DNA from: Neurospora tetraspora
Lineage: Eukaryota; Ascomycota; Sordariomycetes; Sordariales; Sordariaceae
Assembly: GCF_033439725.1 (NCBI RefSeq)
Contig: NW_026944392.1
Location: 372,001-436,000, forward strand
Reading direction: 5' to 3'
DNA length: 64,000 nucleotides
Positions within the stretch are counted from its first letter, which is position 1. Every line of letters starts with the position of its first letter. The position numbers and the translations under genes are program-made. The notes beneath the pieces were generated by a model that was not told the DNA's origin, searched no databases, and saw nothing but the letters and a program-made list of their open reading frames with translations. Shown here piece after piece: positions 32,795 through 44,594 of this stretch.

Positions 32795-34181
32795 ATTGAA
32801 GATAGTTGAAGAGGGGGGCGAAGAAGGTGAGTGAGATTGAACAAGGTGAAGGTGAAGAAGAGAGACTGAGGAGAGCTTATCGTCAACTCGGGACTCTTAA
32901 GCGGGGTCGTCACTCGTCAGTCGGTCGGTCGTATGAAAAGTGACAGGCCTGGAAAAGAAACTATGAGGGTATCATGCAAAACACATCAGCAGCAGCAGAG
33001 CAGCGGCACTGCCTAAGAAGAGAGGTCAACAACGGACGACGACGACGACGAGATGAGGTTGAACTGGAGCGTGGTGAGCCTCATCTGGTGGAGCCATCCA
33101 TCCGCCGTAGTAGTGTAGGGGGCCAGGCACAGCTGACGGAGCGCTACGTAGGGACTGGATCGGTATTGTGTATGTATGGCTCAACGTTGTCGTGAGTCGT
33201 GGTGTGGACTGATTCCTTCTGTATTGATGAAACTGAAAAAAAGGTACAACACCAGGGGCAGGCAGGCAGAGACCAGGCAAAGGAGACCAGACAGAGAGAA
33301 GACTGAATGGAATGGCCTTTCTAAAGATCCGGTGGCCGAAAACCCGCCCACTTCCACGGCCACCACACTGCCGCCCTCTCTCTCTCACCTCTCGCAGCGC
33401 TTCCTCGTTGCCTTCTGACCTCTCGTGAGGCCCAGCTAACGACCCGGCCAAAACTGTGCCCAGCTGCCCAACACGTGTATCCAGCATGTTATCGGCGCTT
33501 GTGATTGGTGGTTGGCGGGCGACGGCGGGCTAATCGGTGCGCGTTCTGCAGCGAGTGCAGCGCCCACATGCGCGATATCAGGTAAAATTGGTAAAGATCC
33601 GGCATTTATGCGCCTCTGGCACTGGCGCCGGAGACTAGCACCGTAAATGGTGGAGCTTCACGGAATCGTATAAGAATCTTCAATTCATCCCTCACTTTCT
33701 CGACCCCTCTCCTTGGCCTGGTCGTCGCGAGGGCCTGCAGCTCAGGGGCATCTTTGACTGGACAATCGAATTTTACTGGAAGACGAGCGAGCGAACGAAC
33801 CAGGTCACTGGTGAGGGCCAGACCAGAATGGAGACAGCCAGGGCTGCTGTCAAGCTTCAACGGAAAAATGCGCGCCACAACTCCAGTTTTTTGCCTCCTG
33901 GGTTCGCTCCGGGTGTGGCTGCGATGAATGAATGGCTGAGCTCGCTGGCCGTTGGAGCCACGAAAAGGGCCTTTTGCCAATTGTCCACCACACCTCCGAA
34001 ACCGTAAGCTTGCATGCATCAGCATCATCGTGAAACAAGTACAACGAGATGGCTCCTTTCCTTTTCGCTTTCGGACGTCTGGATCGCGCATTCAGGGGCT
34101 TCTGGACCCATTGAGATGATGCTAATTTGGACGGGCAGGACGGCGGTCAGTTTGATCCTCTGCAAGACCAGCATGGCGATA
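32795..34181. other. NLR promoter and gene-free flank
   Basis: Promoter region of the NACHT gene and decayed sequence before the pseudogene. The longest frames (153 and 161 codons, minus strand) have odd composition and no motif. Confidence 0.45.
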
Positions 34182-35796
34182 TCATGAAGTCGACGACTCC
34201 CCCAAAATCAGGAACTTGCAGCCAAATGGACTTGACGTGCGTATTCGGTCATGCAACAAGTCCTTCTTGGCCCGCTGGTTGATGTCATATGTCTTTACTG
34301 CGATTCGGTCTAGGATGGCGAGCGACTTGGAGCTTAAGCCTTCCAGCCGGTGGCAGAAGTCCTTGACGCCCTTCAATGCCACTAACTTTTCGACCGCTGC
34401 CCATTTGGTTCAAAGGGCGATGGGTTTCTTCGGCCTCATCTTCTCTCTCTCTCTCTCTCTCTTGGAGGCTTTATAATCTCATGCGCTGAGCGTTCTTGCC
34501 ACTGGTATCGGTATCAACCCAATGACGGTAGCCAGCTCTATCATGTGTATGCCCCATTGCGCAATGGTGCTGCTCGATTCGTTACCATCATCGCAGCCTA
34601 GCGGTAGGCAAAGCCTCGTGGAATCGACCCAGCCACCAGGTATCATAGAGACTTTCCGGTTCTTGACGCCGAGGCTCAGCGTTGATGTGTGTACTACGTC
34701 GAAGATTTGAGAAAAGTCATGGGGCCACGGTTGATTCGCATCGTCCATCTGCCAGTCACAGGTGGGCGGTCCATGATGAGGCTGTATGGAAGATCAATCG
34801 GTGCCAATGAGGATCATATCCATGAGTCCATACTGGCCAGAACTGTGGCAGCCAGTCGGGTGCAGCATGAGAAGACGGCACGTATGCTTCCTGATGGCGG
34901 GGTTGGTGATGTACAGCCAGCACCACAACCGACTGGACATCTAGAACGTCCTTCGTCGACAGAGTCAGATGGAGCTGGCCATTGAGGATGGTTTGTAGGA
35001 CGATGGATTGAAGCTCTGTTGCGTCGTAAGCATATGGACTGTCGTGTAACACACTGTTGAGGTTCATGCCCAATCGGTTTGCTTCTTGCTTTTTGCCTGA
35101 GAATGGCAGGTTGCCGTTGTCATTGGCAATGTGCTCGCTTGATGGTGCCGTACAGGGTCAACCTCAGGCTGTGAAGAAGTTGGAGTCCCATGAGGTGCCG
35201 ATTACGTCTCGAGCAGAGAGGGCGGCATCAACCAAACTTGTAGAAGTTCCTAACTCCGGGCCAGAGCTTGCAAGAAAAGTGGTGATGATGAAATGTCCCA
35301 CTCGGCCAGCCTACGGCGAGATATCGACCTCATATGCCTCATTGGGACTCTTGTAAGCGAATGCGAAGGACAGGAGTCAGTCAAGCAGGCCTTGGTGAGG
35401 ATCATGGGCGGACAATGGCATGCATATGAACACGGCCTCGAGGTTGGTGATCGTTCTGACGCCCTCCAGCTCCCATCAGCAACATATGAACCATTTGATG
35501 CCGCCCTCCATGATGGCGAAATACAAGCGAGGGAAGCGAAGTCCAAGGTCCGGGGCACATGCACTGGAGAGGAGAAGGTCGAAATAAACTTGTTCTATGG
35601 TGCCATAGAAGGATCGGTATGTACCTGCGGTCGTCAGGCGCAGAGTGGTATTGTTCAGGAGTGCCGAGATAGCCACCGTAACCACGGGTGAGGACCTGAA
35701 GGTTGTGTTGCATTGGACTAATCTGGAGGATAAGGTACCGGCCGGAGTAAGACGATTGGGCCGAAAACCATTTGTTCGGGCCTTGCCTCCAGTCAC
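34182..35796 (-). pseudogene. Decayed protein gene, family unknown
   Basis: On the minus strand one frame runs from 35796 to 34756 with ordinary amino-acid composition, broken by five stops (TGA, TGA, TAG, TGA, TGA). After a frame change the same strand continues open-like from 34748 to 34182. Every one of the five stops could come from a single C-to-T change (CGA to TGA, CAG to TAG), the RIP signature. The region is not AT-rich, so mutation was light. Segments such as FAFAYKSPNEAYEVDIS and SIVLQTILNGQLHLTLS look like real protein. I do not recognise the family, and a true start is missing. Introns could explain some breaks. It lies between an NLR gene and a transposon island. Confidence 0.4.
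34439..34463. repeat. (CT)n microsatellite
   Basis: About eleven CT dinucleotides inside the decayed gene. They read as Arg-Glu repeats on the minus strand. Confidence 0.85.
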
Positions 35797-36426
35797 CGAA
35801 GTGGTAAAGTCTACGCTGTGGTCAGGACATGTTTATCAATGAGTGTTTCTACACATACGGGAAGATGATGGGAAGTGATAGTGGTCAAGACATCCAGTAA
35901 CGTGTACCATATCCAAGACAAGCGTGAAGATATTCGATATCGGAGAGGGGAGGTGACTAACTGATATGAGATGATTTCCAATGTGAGGCTGAATCTTTTC
36001 GGTGTAGCTCGACGTTCGTTTATCGAGACATTATAAGAAAACACTACTAACAAAAGTTGTTTGCAGCACGGGGAGATTTAGAGTACACACTCTGAACTTA
36101 CAGTGCTTATCAGGCATGGCTTGTAGAAATTGCCGCTGGAGCTCCGTCAGCCTGTTTCGAACTTTCGACACCCACAAGCCGGCAAGGGCTCGAGCCTTTC
36201 AAGACCCCTCGAATGTCTGAAAAGCTTCCATCATGATGGAAAAGAAGGAAGTCAATCTTGGTCACCCCGCAAAATTCCCCAGGAAAATGTAGTCTCTGTT
36301 ACATTGACCTCTTTCACCCCCCCACCCTTCCATCCCCGACCCCCCCCTCTCCCGGACCCCCCCGCGCCCCCGCCCCACATGGAATGTGGGTCTCTTCGAA
36401 CAAAGTGAGAAGAGGTCTATGATAAT
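35797..36426. other. Flank with C-rich tract
   Basis: No gene seen. At about 36316-36378 there is a 60-base stretch that is almost purely C and T/A on the plus strand, including seven-C runs, directly before the AT-rich island. Confidence 0.6.
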
Positions 36427-37460
36427 TTTGAACGTTTTGGCCGTTAGCTGCGAAAATCCTTATATAAGCAAAAAAATCTATTTAATAGTTATTCGCGAAT
36501 ATTTTAATAATAATAATATGTATTTAAATTCGGTCTATTCATTATATTTGGTATAAACTAGAACTTTTACGTTGTAATTTTTATTTATTTATTATAATTT
36601 ATATTTATTATTAGGGGGGATAGCTCAGTTGGGAAGATCTGGGCTTGGATTTACCTTGCAGTTTCTGTAAGGTCGTAGGTTCGAATCCCACTCCCCTCTC
36701 TTCTATCCGATCTTTCTAATTCTTAAATCGGATGGAATTTTTCTCCCACCCTAAGTACGTAGTTAAACTTGCAAGGCTCTCCCTAGTCCAAAACCTTAGG
36801 TACTCTGCCGAAAAAGTGGATTCGGGTTGATTTTCCCTACTTCGAAAAGTAATTACCCCGTTTGATAGTATGACAACTTTTTCGCTTAATTAGCATATAA
36901 TTCCCTAATAGCAAGTAGGGTAATGCTTACCTTCGCTTCCGCCAACTCTAGGGCCTTTGGGCCGAAAGAAGATTTTAAGAAGAATGCCGATCGAAATCCG
37001 TAAAACCCCTCTTCCTTCCCCCTAAAAATATTACCCTATATAAAACAGACGATCTCGGGGCGGTAAAGAAAGGGTAGGGGTAGAGGGGTAGGCTATAAAA
37101 GGACTTTGAAGGAAGGCTTGGATTAAATAAAAATAAATATTAAATATAAAGACACAGGAGGTTTTCATCCAGTATTCAGCGATATACAAATATAGTTAGG
37201 TTAATTTGGAGGATAGAGAATTCGAATGTGAGGTTAGGCGAATTGGGCGCGAACGTTAAGTAATTATTAAGTAAAGCCGGAAGGGGCGATTCTTAAAATA
37301 AATAATAAATCGAATCGGGCGAATAAAACATTATGATTTAATAGATTTCGTTTTAATTAGGGTATATTATATAAAGAGAGAGTATAATTATAATTATACA
37401 ATTTAGTAGATTTCGTTCTAATTAGAATTATAACTTCGGTTGACGGCTAAAACGTTCAAA
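36427..37460. mobile_element. AT-rich island bounded by inverted repeats (DNA-transposon/MITE-like relic)
   Basis: A 1034-bp AT-rich block. Its left end reads TTTGAACGTTTTGGCCGTTA and its right end, reverse-complemented, reads TTTGAACGTTTTAGCCGTCA. Over 24 bases the two ends differ at four places, all transitions, as RIP would leave. I see no clear target-site duplication and no transposase trace. A 25-base direct repeat around TAGATTTCGTT(T/C)TAATTAG lies near 37338 and 37402. The island carries the Pol III-like unit at 36614-36742. It could be a MITE or an internally deleted DNA transposon. Confidence 0.6.
36614..36742 (+). ncRNA. tRNA-like Pol III transcription unit (degenerate tRNA or SINE head)
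   Basis: Acceptor-like ends pair over 7 bp (GGGGGGA at 36614 with TCCCCTC ending at about 36697, one G-T). A box TAGCTCAGTTGGGA lies at 36621 and B box GGTTCGAATCC at 36678. The T arm pairs with one mismatch. The D stem has one mismatch. Instead of a normal anticodon arm there are 34 nt, including an 8-bp hairpin CCTTGCAG-TTT-CTGTAAGG, so no canonical anticodon can be placed. Downstream is a 7-bp hairpin (ATCCGAT/ATCGGAT, 36705-36733) and a T5 terminator at 36738. It could be a broken tRNA gene, a tRNA-derived SINE head or a distinct small RNA. Transcription is inferred. Confidence 0.6.
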
Positions 37461-39216
37461 GTTGGCTCAGACTTACTACCGTAAAAAAGTGTGCCCGTCC
37501 GCTAATTGGTGGGTGGTATAGGGGGGTGGGGCGGGCGGGCGCGTTTCGGAGGTCCAGCAGGTTTGAGGTCTGAGACAAGGAAAATGACCTTGACATACGG
37601 ACCTTAGCATGGGTCGACATGTTGGAAGGAGGAAGGAGATCCAATTTCAAGAACGCCGGGATCGAGATCGAAACCGGAATGGGAATGTCAATGTCGCTGC
37701 CAACGGCCTGACGATGTTTATCGGGTGGATATCACGACATGTCGCCTGGATGTTGACATGCACGACGAGACGGGCAGACGGGGTAATTGGGAACCTTGAT
37801 GGAAGAGTTGCCTGATCTGGCTGCGATTCAAGATGCAGTGGCACGTGACCGGGACCCGGCATCACAGAGAGCTGTAGCTCGAGCTGTATGTCTTGGCTGT
37901 TAGATATTTCCCGCACAGCTTGGCGCAATATTTAACAGCTAGTACATCTCCGCATTTTACAGTGGACCCGGTGATGTCGCAATTCTGGCGACAAAGCAAC
38001 AAAGCGAAAAAAGAGGACGGTGACTCCACCTTGTACCTGGGAGCTTCCCGCGCCCCACCCAAGCTGAGCCAAGCGATTTCGCCATTTTGCCCTCCTCTTG
38101 CAAGAGCGACGGCCAATCTTGTCTCTTTCTGTCGCAACACTCACAGGTCACAGAGAAGGAGCAAGTCTAGCACGTCCGATTTCAGGAGGTGAAGCAAGAG
38201 GTTCAACACCCCGTTGCGAGACTTGTATTTTCTCAATTGCCATCTTGGAAGGAGCTGAGTATTCAGGTCCCCATCCCATCACCGAGAGCCGTCGCAGAGC
38301 CGTTCCATATCCGGTTACGCTAAAGACGACTCGTACAGCTGAGCTTCAAAGAGTTGGAACTCAGCCAGTCGATCAACTCAGACAACAGCCCTGTGTAACA
38401 CACTGGAGTGGAACAAATCATCACAGTACGTACAGCACCAAAAAGGACCCTTTAAACACTCTCCCCCAGTCTTGACTCGGATTACGACCAAGGTGTGCAT
38501 TGCGCGCCACCCGCCTGGTCTTGCTTCCAATGCTCCCTTCCCGTCCTCCCACAGACGTCCCCTAACCTTGATACCTAGCCTTCTGAAGTGCAGCTGCACA
38601 CTGCGCTGGACTCGAGTGCACTAACACTTACACTGCACCAATAACAAAAGGTCAACGTGCCCATCTCCTCTTTGTGTCCAGCAGTCCTTCAACGGTCCGT
38701 CTTTCACACGACATTACCGGGTCATCTGGCCCTTCTCTTGATCGCCTCCTCCTTCTCGGGGCCCCATCTCCAATCCTCCGCCAACGACAAACAGACCCAT
38801 CACGTGCCCATCCAGAGAGATCGCCAGTTGGGCTGCCCGGCATCCCCTCCCTCCTCTTTCAGCTTGATCCAGACCTACCAACAGTGGAGCGAGATTGGAC
38901 CTCTTAGACGACGGTAGACCGCCCAAACATCGGCCACCATCCATACACCTCACACACAAGGACCACAGGGAACCCCAAGACATCCTCCAGATCACGCAAG
39001 ATCGATACAGCGCCAATCTACGATACATCAATCTGCCTCCCCTGGTCAGCACGCCATCGCCCTCCAGCCTGACAACCATCGCTAGCAAGCGAGGGCCCAA
39101 TGCTTGGTGCTGCCTCTGCCGCCATCCATCGACAAGACCACGCAACCGCAACCGCACTCTACAGACGCATAATCGCAGCGTAATCTGGGCCCGGCGGTCC
39201 TCGACTCCCTCTCCCA
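37461..39216. other. Intergenic and scon-2 leader
   Basis: No supported gene. From about 38600 to 39216 the sequence is C/A-rich with a CACTAACACTTACACTG stretch, as in a long Neurospora 5' UTR. I looked for the CYS3 consensus ATGRYRYCAT here and found no clear match. Confidence 0.5.
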
Positions 39217-41487
39217 ATGGATTCCTACCACCTCGCCCCGTCTCGTCTTAATGACATCTCCAACGACCCGACCGATATCACAGACCAAAACTGCGACCGC
39301 AAACGTCCAGAGCAACAGGCAAGGCTGCGCTCCCGCAACAGCGTCACCAACATGTCGTCCGTCCTCATGAGCAAGACTGTCACGCCCTTCCTCAGGGAAC
39401 ATATTCCCAGCCTCTACGCCCCCATCGGCAAGCCTGGGAACCAAGAGACGGCCAGAGCAGAGAACCCCAACTCCAAGTACTGCTACAGACATCACCCAGA
39501 CTCAAAGTGCCGAAGAGCTGCCGACAAGGCCAAGATGGTCATGATTCAGAGCGAGCTGGACAAGCTCACATCAGCGGTAGGTCTACAATATTGGAAAAAA
39601 AAAGAGGTTTGGTGGCTGACTTGTACCTTGCTTGAAATAGGATCAGCAAGCTGTTACCCACGTGTGGTCCCTGTTCTCCGCCGCCCCTGCCCGACACCGC
39701 GACCTGATGCTTCAGGGTATCCTCTCCCAGCTCTGCTTCCCACAGCTCTCGTTCGTCTCTAGAGAAGTCAACGAAGCCCTCAAGATCGACTTCATCTCCG
39801 CCCTCCCCGTCGAGCTCGCCCAAAAGGTCCTATGCTATCTCGACACCGTCAGCTTGACCAAGGCCGCCCAGGTCAGCCAGAGGTGGCGAACCCTGGCCGA
39901 CTCCGATGCCGTCTGGGTCCGCATGTGCGAGCAACACGTCAACAGGAAATGCACAAAGTGTGGATGGGGATTGCCCTTGCTGGAACGCAAGAAGCTGCGC
40001 AACTACACAAGACAAAGACAGTTGGCCAAGGGTGGGCCACAAGGGAGGATCACGGAATTGGCCGACTCCCACGACAGCCAGCATCAATCAGTCAACCAAC
40101 ACGGAAAGCGCCCGGCAGAGACGGAGGAAGAGGATCCTATAAAGAAGCGCCAGTGCATCGCTGAAGCCTCCAAGGCGGTAACGCAACCCAAGACACGAAG
40201 CTGGAAGGCTGTCTACCGGGATCGCTGGCAGGTCAGCTACAACTGGAAGAACAGCCGTTACAAGTTGTCAGTTCTCAAGGGTCATGAGAATGGCGTCACC
40301 TGTCTCCAGCTCGATGATAACATCCTTGCGACTGGATCGTACGACGCCACCATCAAGATCTGTACGTGGCCTTTCTCCTTTGGACATGTTACAATGGCGC
40401 TCCAGACTAACACATTCTTCTTGACAGGGAACATTGAGACTGAAGAGTGCATCCGGACCCTTGTTGGTCATACAGCTGGCATCCGTGCGCTGCAGTTTGA
40501 CGATTCGAAGCTCATCAGTGGCAGTCTTGACCGTATGTTGTAACCCGCCTCCAATCCTAGCATGCCAATGTTGCTAACTGATTCGTAGACACCATCAAGG
40601 TCTGGAACTGGCATACCGGCGAGTGCCTCAGCACGTTCGCTGCGCATACCGACTCAGTGATTAGCGTCCACTTCGACGGCCACCTACTCGCCAGTGGGTC
40701 GAGCGACAAGACAGTCAAGATTTTCGACTTCAATTCCAAGGAGACATACTGCCTCAAGGGCCACAGCGATTGGGTCAACTCGACCCATGTCGACATCAAG
40801 AGCCGAACCGTCTTCTCCGCCTCGGATGATACAACGATCAAGCTGTGGGACCTGGACACGCGCCAGGTTATTCGGACATACGAAGGACATGTCGGCCATG
40901 TGCAGCAGGTCCTCATGCTCCCGCCCGAGTACGAGCCCGACGAGGAGGTGCTCAACGGAGCTTTACAAGACAACCAAGACGCCATGTCGGTATCATCGAC
41001 CGGAAGCGGAAGCCCAACCATGTCGCACGCACAAATCGAGCACGCCGGCAGCCCTGGCAGCCACAGCCCCAGCTACAACCCGCTACCGAGCAGCCTGCCG
41101 AGTGGAGACGATGACGTGCGCCACCTCTATGGATCCGCCTTCGCAGCAGACGAGTCACGGCCACTTCCCTCGCGCTATTTCATGACGGGCGGACTCGACA
41201 GCACCATTCGCCTCTGGGACAGCGCGACCGGCCGGTGTCTGAGGACACTGTTCGGCCACCTCGAGGGCGTTTGGTCTTTGGCGGGAGATACGATCCGCGT
41301 TATCAGCGGAGCTAACGACGGCATGGTCAAGACGTGGGAGCCGCGCAGCGGCAAGTGCGATGCGACGTATACGGGCCACTGCGGACCCGTCACCTGTGTC
41401 GGGCTGAGCGATAGTTTGATGGCAAGCGGCAGTGAGGATGGAACGATTCGGTTACATTCTTTCAAGCCGCGGCCTTGTCAACAGTGA
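39217..41487 (+). CDS. scon-2: SCON-2, F-box/WD40 subunit of the SCF sulfur-regulatory ubiquitin ligase
   Basis: Four exons (39217-39576, 39641-40361, 40428-40532, 40589-41487) join in frame to give 694 aa. The introns are 64, 66 and 56 nt with donors gtaggt, gtacgt and gtatgt. An F-box lies at about 169-218 (IDFISALPVELAQKVLCYLD, then W at the end). Six or more WD40 blades follow from about 326 to the end (LKGHENGVTC, SYDATIKIW, SGSSDKTVKIF, SASDDTTIKLWD, TGGLDSTIRLWD), with a Ser/Pro-rich insert before the last blades. This is the architecture of yeast Met30 and N. crassa SCON-2, which represses sulfur-acquisition genes by controlling the CYS3 activator under high sulfur. A second Met at residue 46 (MSSVLMSKTV) would give 649 aa, close to the length I recall for SCON-2, so the first Met may not be the true start. 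Confidence 0.95.
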
Positions 41488-44411
41488 GAGGTGGCGGCCG
41501 GGACTCCCGCAACTTTGGGATGATGAGAGCATGTCGGGTTTCAACTACCCACTCTGACTGCTCTTGCATCTCCCTCCAGTTTTGGATATTTTGGATACGC
41601 CGTCTGCGCCCATCTGCGTCCTCACATCTCTTTTTGTTTCTTTCTTTATCCTCCTCCATTGCGGATTCTCAAGCAACTTTTCGTTTTTTGTGTTTTTTGC
41701 TTTCAACAAAACATTGCCTCTCCCCAAGAAGGGAACGAAGGCACATAGTTTTGGGTCAACTTGCAAGCATAGGTACAGCGTCATGTGTTTCACAAGTTAG
41801 GCATCCGGGATGGGATCTCAAAAGCAGGCACTTACAGTGATATAGAAAAGGAGGGGGGCGTCATTTGCATGGTTCTGGAAGGATATCTGGGGGTTGGATG
41901 GAGTTCATGATTTGGCTTTTTTTTTTTTTTCGTTCTATACCCTCTTGCTTTGGTGTGATAGTGTGAGTTGCGATAATGAGAATGGTATTTTTTGGAATGG
42001 GATCTTGTCTCGTTCATGTTCATGTTGTCGTTGATGAACAGAATGCTCAATGCTGATGACGGTTCGGAGATGTGAGGGGAATGAATGTCTTCATGTCTGC
42101 TTCGTCTTGTCGCCTTCGGGTTGGCCTTCCAGAATGACCATGGATAGAGAACAGAATCTTGTTCCGTTCCCACATTATCGATTTGCGCGGAGAACGTGTC
42201 TCTTTTTACACGTAACGCTCCATCGTAAGGTATGTTTCACTTGGTGGATATGTAAATGGTGCATAGTTTTTGTCTCCCGTATTTCGTCGTCAAGCAGAGA
42301 TAGATAGTTGATAACCTCATACCGAAAGTCATGACACTAAACTAAGAGGGAGAGGAAACAACAATGTGTCAGTCATGGAAAAGAGGGAATCGCGATTCAT
42401 CTCTTGAGGTTTCCTACCGGCGATATGCCGTGAGTGATGACGATTAGCCCCAACTGCCACATCTGGATGGCACAAATCCCGTCACAATCACGATCACGAT
42501 CGAGTGGGTGAGTGGTAGGTGGAACAAGCAAGTGGAAAGTGGTAAAGCACGACCCATCTCCCTCCCGATGTCTCCTTCCTTCCCGTTGTTCTTTCAATAC
42601 GTAGATGTACCTTCCGCGCAACTTAACAGTTCGGATGGTTCCTTCCTCCGTTGTGAATATGAGCGCATTGGACTTTACGCACTGCAGAGCAGAGGCAGGA
42701 ACGAAGCGTTGAGCGGTGATGGTTGGAGGTGGCGGTTGATGAAATTCAAGTGGAAAGTGCCATTGTCCGAATGTTTCATGATAGGAAGCAGGGAATGGCT
42801 GAGGATGGGAAGGAGCATTTGGCTGTTTGGTGCAAACGGTCAGTGATGAAAGATCTGTTTTGGAGACGTCCAACTTTTATTGCTCAGATCTTCTTCTTAA
42901 GTTGAGTTCTTCCTCAGCCTGCAACACTCATCAACCGACCTACTTACTCCAAACCACTTCTGCCACTGAAGCCATCAACCAACAATTCCACCACGACAAA
43001 CGACGGAAGTCCATCATTGCCATTTCTTACCACGGATTGATCTACATTTTGCGATATCAACAGCTTTCCTTGACCTTCACCAGCTACACTGTCCGGTAAG
43101 AACTCCCCTCCTCCCCGGTTCCATCACTCTTTCCCAAATGAAGACTGACAAAATGTTCCTTCAGAACATGACCTGATCCGCTACCAGTATTACGTCGAAA
43201 AGAACAAGAACTCCGAGTCCGAAATGACCATGCGCAAGAGGGACAACCTGTCACTCACATGCCACTACCACCCCCCTTCCATCACCATGCATCATTCATC
43301 TACAACCTTATCCCACCTTACCTGCTTGAGCGACATCCGTCAGCGTCATAAATCAAGCGAGGCATACAGTCAAGAATCCTTCGAGAAGAACGACTGCTCT
43401 CCCTAATTTTTTTCACGAATTTGGTTGAGCACCGGCACATCTCAAGCACTAAGGTACCATCTTCCCGCGCTTCCGTGACAACGATAAGCTCGTGGCAGTC
43501 AAACTGTCGCATAGCTTATCGAAGCACGATAAGAACAGTAATGGGTACCTCTACGGTCACGGCGAGTCGGTGACACCACGGAGCATCGGAGAGCGTGTCT
43601 TGTCTCATCACGACATCAAACAAATGTCGCCTCACAGCACGCAATAGGGACAAAGACACGATCAAACGATCAATGACCGAATTCGGGTTAATATTGGCCG
43701 AGACCCGACATTTGCCGGGCTCCGGAGCGCGGGAACGACGGCTGTCGGCGGGTATTGGTGAGTTTTGTTGACTCTTCTTCACCGTCGTTGATTTCAAACA
43801 TTCACAGACCGGATTCTCCTCCGTCGTTAGAGTCATCAGCGAGATGTCTCCAGCGAGATGTCTCCAGCGGGCGCCATACCGAAGAACGCACTAGAGAGTT
43901 CGCAAGCGCCATGGTCGCCGTTGTCGGCGGTGACATTGAGTTTGACTCTGACGAAGTGGTAGGATTCAACCTCGGCATTGGCACTCTGAGGGACCAGGGC
44001 GCCGTCACCGGTGAGCACTGTCACCCCTCGAGACGCGCAACTGGAAAGAAAGAAGCCCAAACAGCGGAATTGATGAGGCCAGGAGGGAAAGCTGGCACGT
44101 GGCTGGGCACCTGGAAGGCTCGGCTCCTCCCGGAAGACTTCGGGAAGTATTTCGAAAAGACATCAAACCTCACCGGATCAGCCAGAGCAATTCGGTCGAC
44201 TCGGATCTGATAAGAAGCTGTCACTCTGCACTCAGGCGGTGGACGGTTCGAACTTTGAAATTCTCGGCTGGATGGTTCGGACGCTGCGGGGTGGAGAACC
44301 CTTGTCGCCAATTGACCTTCTCCAACTTCTTCCATGGTGTTGCGACGCTGCGCCGGACACGATCACTGGCGGTGACATTCCGCTCGCCCTTGGCAGGCAA
44401 TTATCAACAGC
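41488..44411. other. scon-2 3' flank and transposon target region
   Basis: No complete gene. At 42880-43410 there is a leader-like C/A-rich stretch and a good GT...AG intron (about 43099-43165, gtaaga...ttcag). A short open stretch follows (HDLIRYQYYVEKNKNSESE), which could be the start of a broken gene. A 151-codon plus frame at 43755-44210 overlaps similar minus frames and is not convincing. Confidence 0.4.
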
Positions 44412-44594
44412 TGTCAGATTCAAGGGTGGGGATTCTGGCTAACTCGTTGAGGGTTAGACTCCCAGCCACCTGATTAAGCCTGATTTCTGGGCATATCTAG
44501 GTTACCCCAGCACCCCCTATACCTTCTAGAATTCTCGCTTGAGAAAGCGATATACACTCTTCAATTAATTAATTCTGCACTGTCTAATCTGACA
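44412..44594 (+). repeat. 5' LTR of the copia relic
   Basis: 183 bp with 9-bp inverted ends TGTCAGATT/AATCTGACA. It is the better preserved of the two LTRs. Confidence 0.93.

Noticed and set aside
33026-34091. Two minus frames of 153 and 161 codons
   Set aside because: Odd composition with no family signal, in the NLR promoter flank. A link to the pseudogene could not be shown.
36614-36697. Normal intron-containing or class II (Ser/Leu) tRNA
   Set aside because: No placement of the anticodon stem gave a 5-bp stem with a 7-nt loop and U33. The extra bases fit neither an intron after position 37 nor a standard long variable arm.
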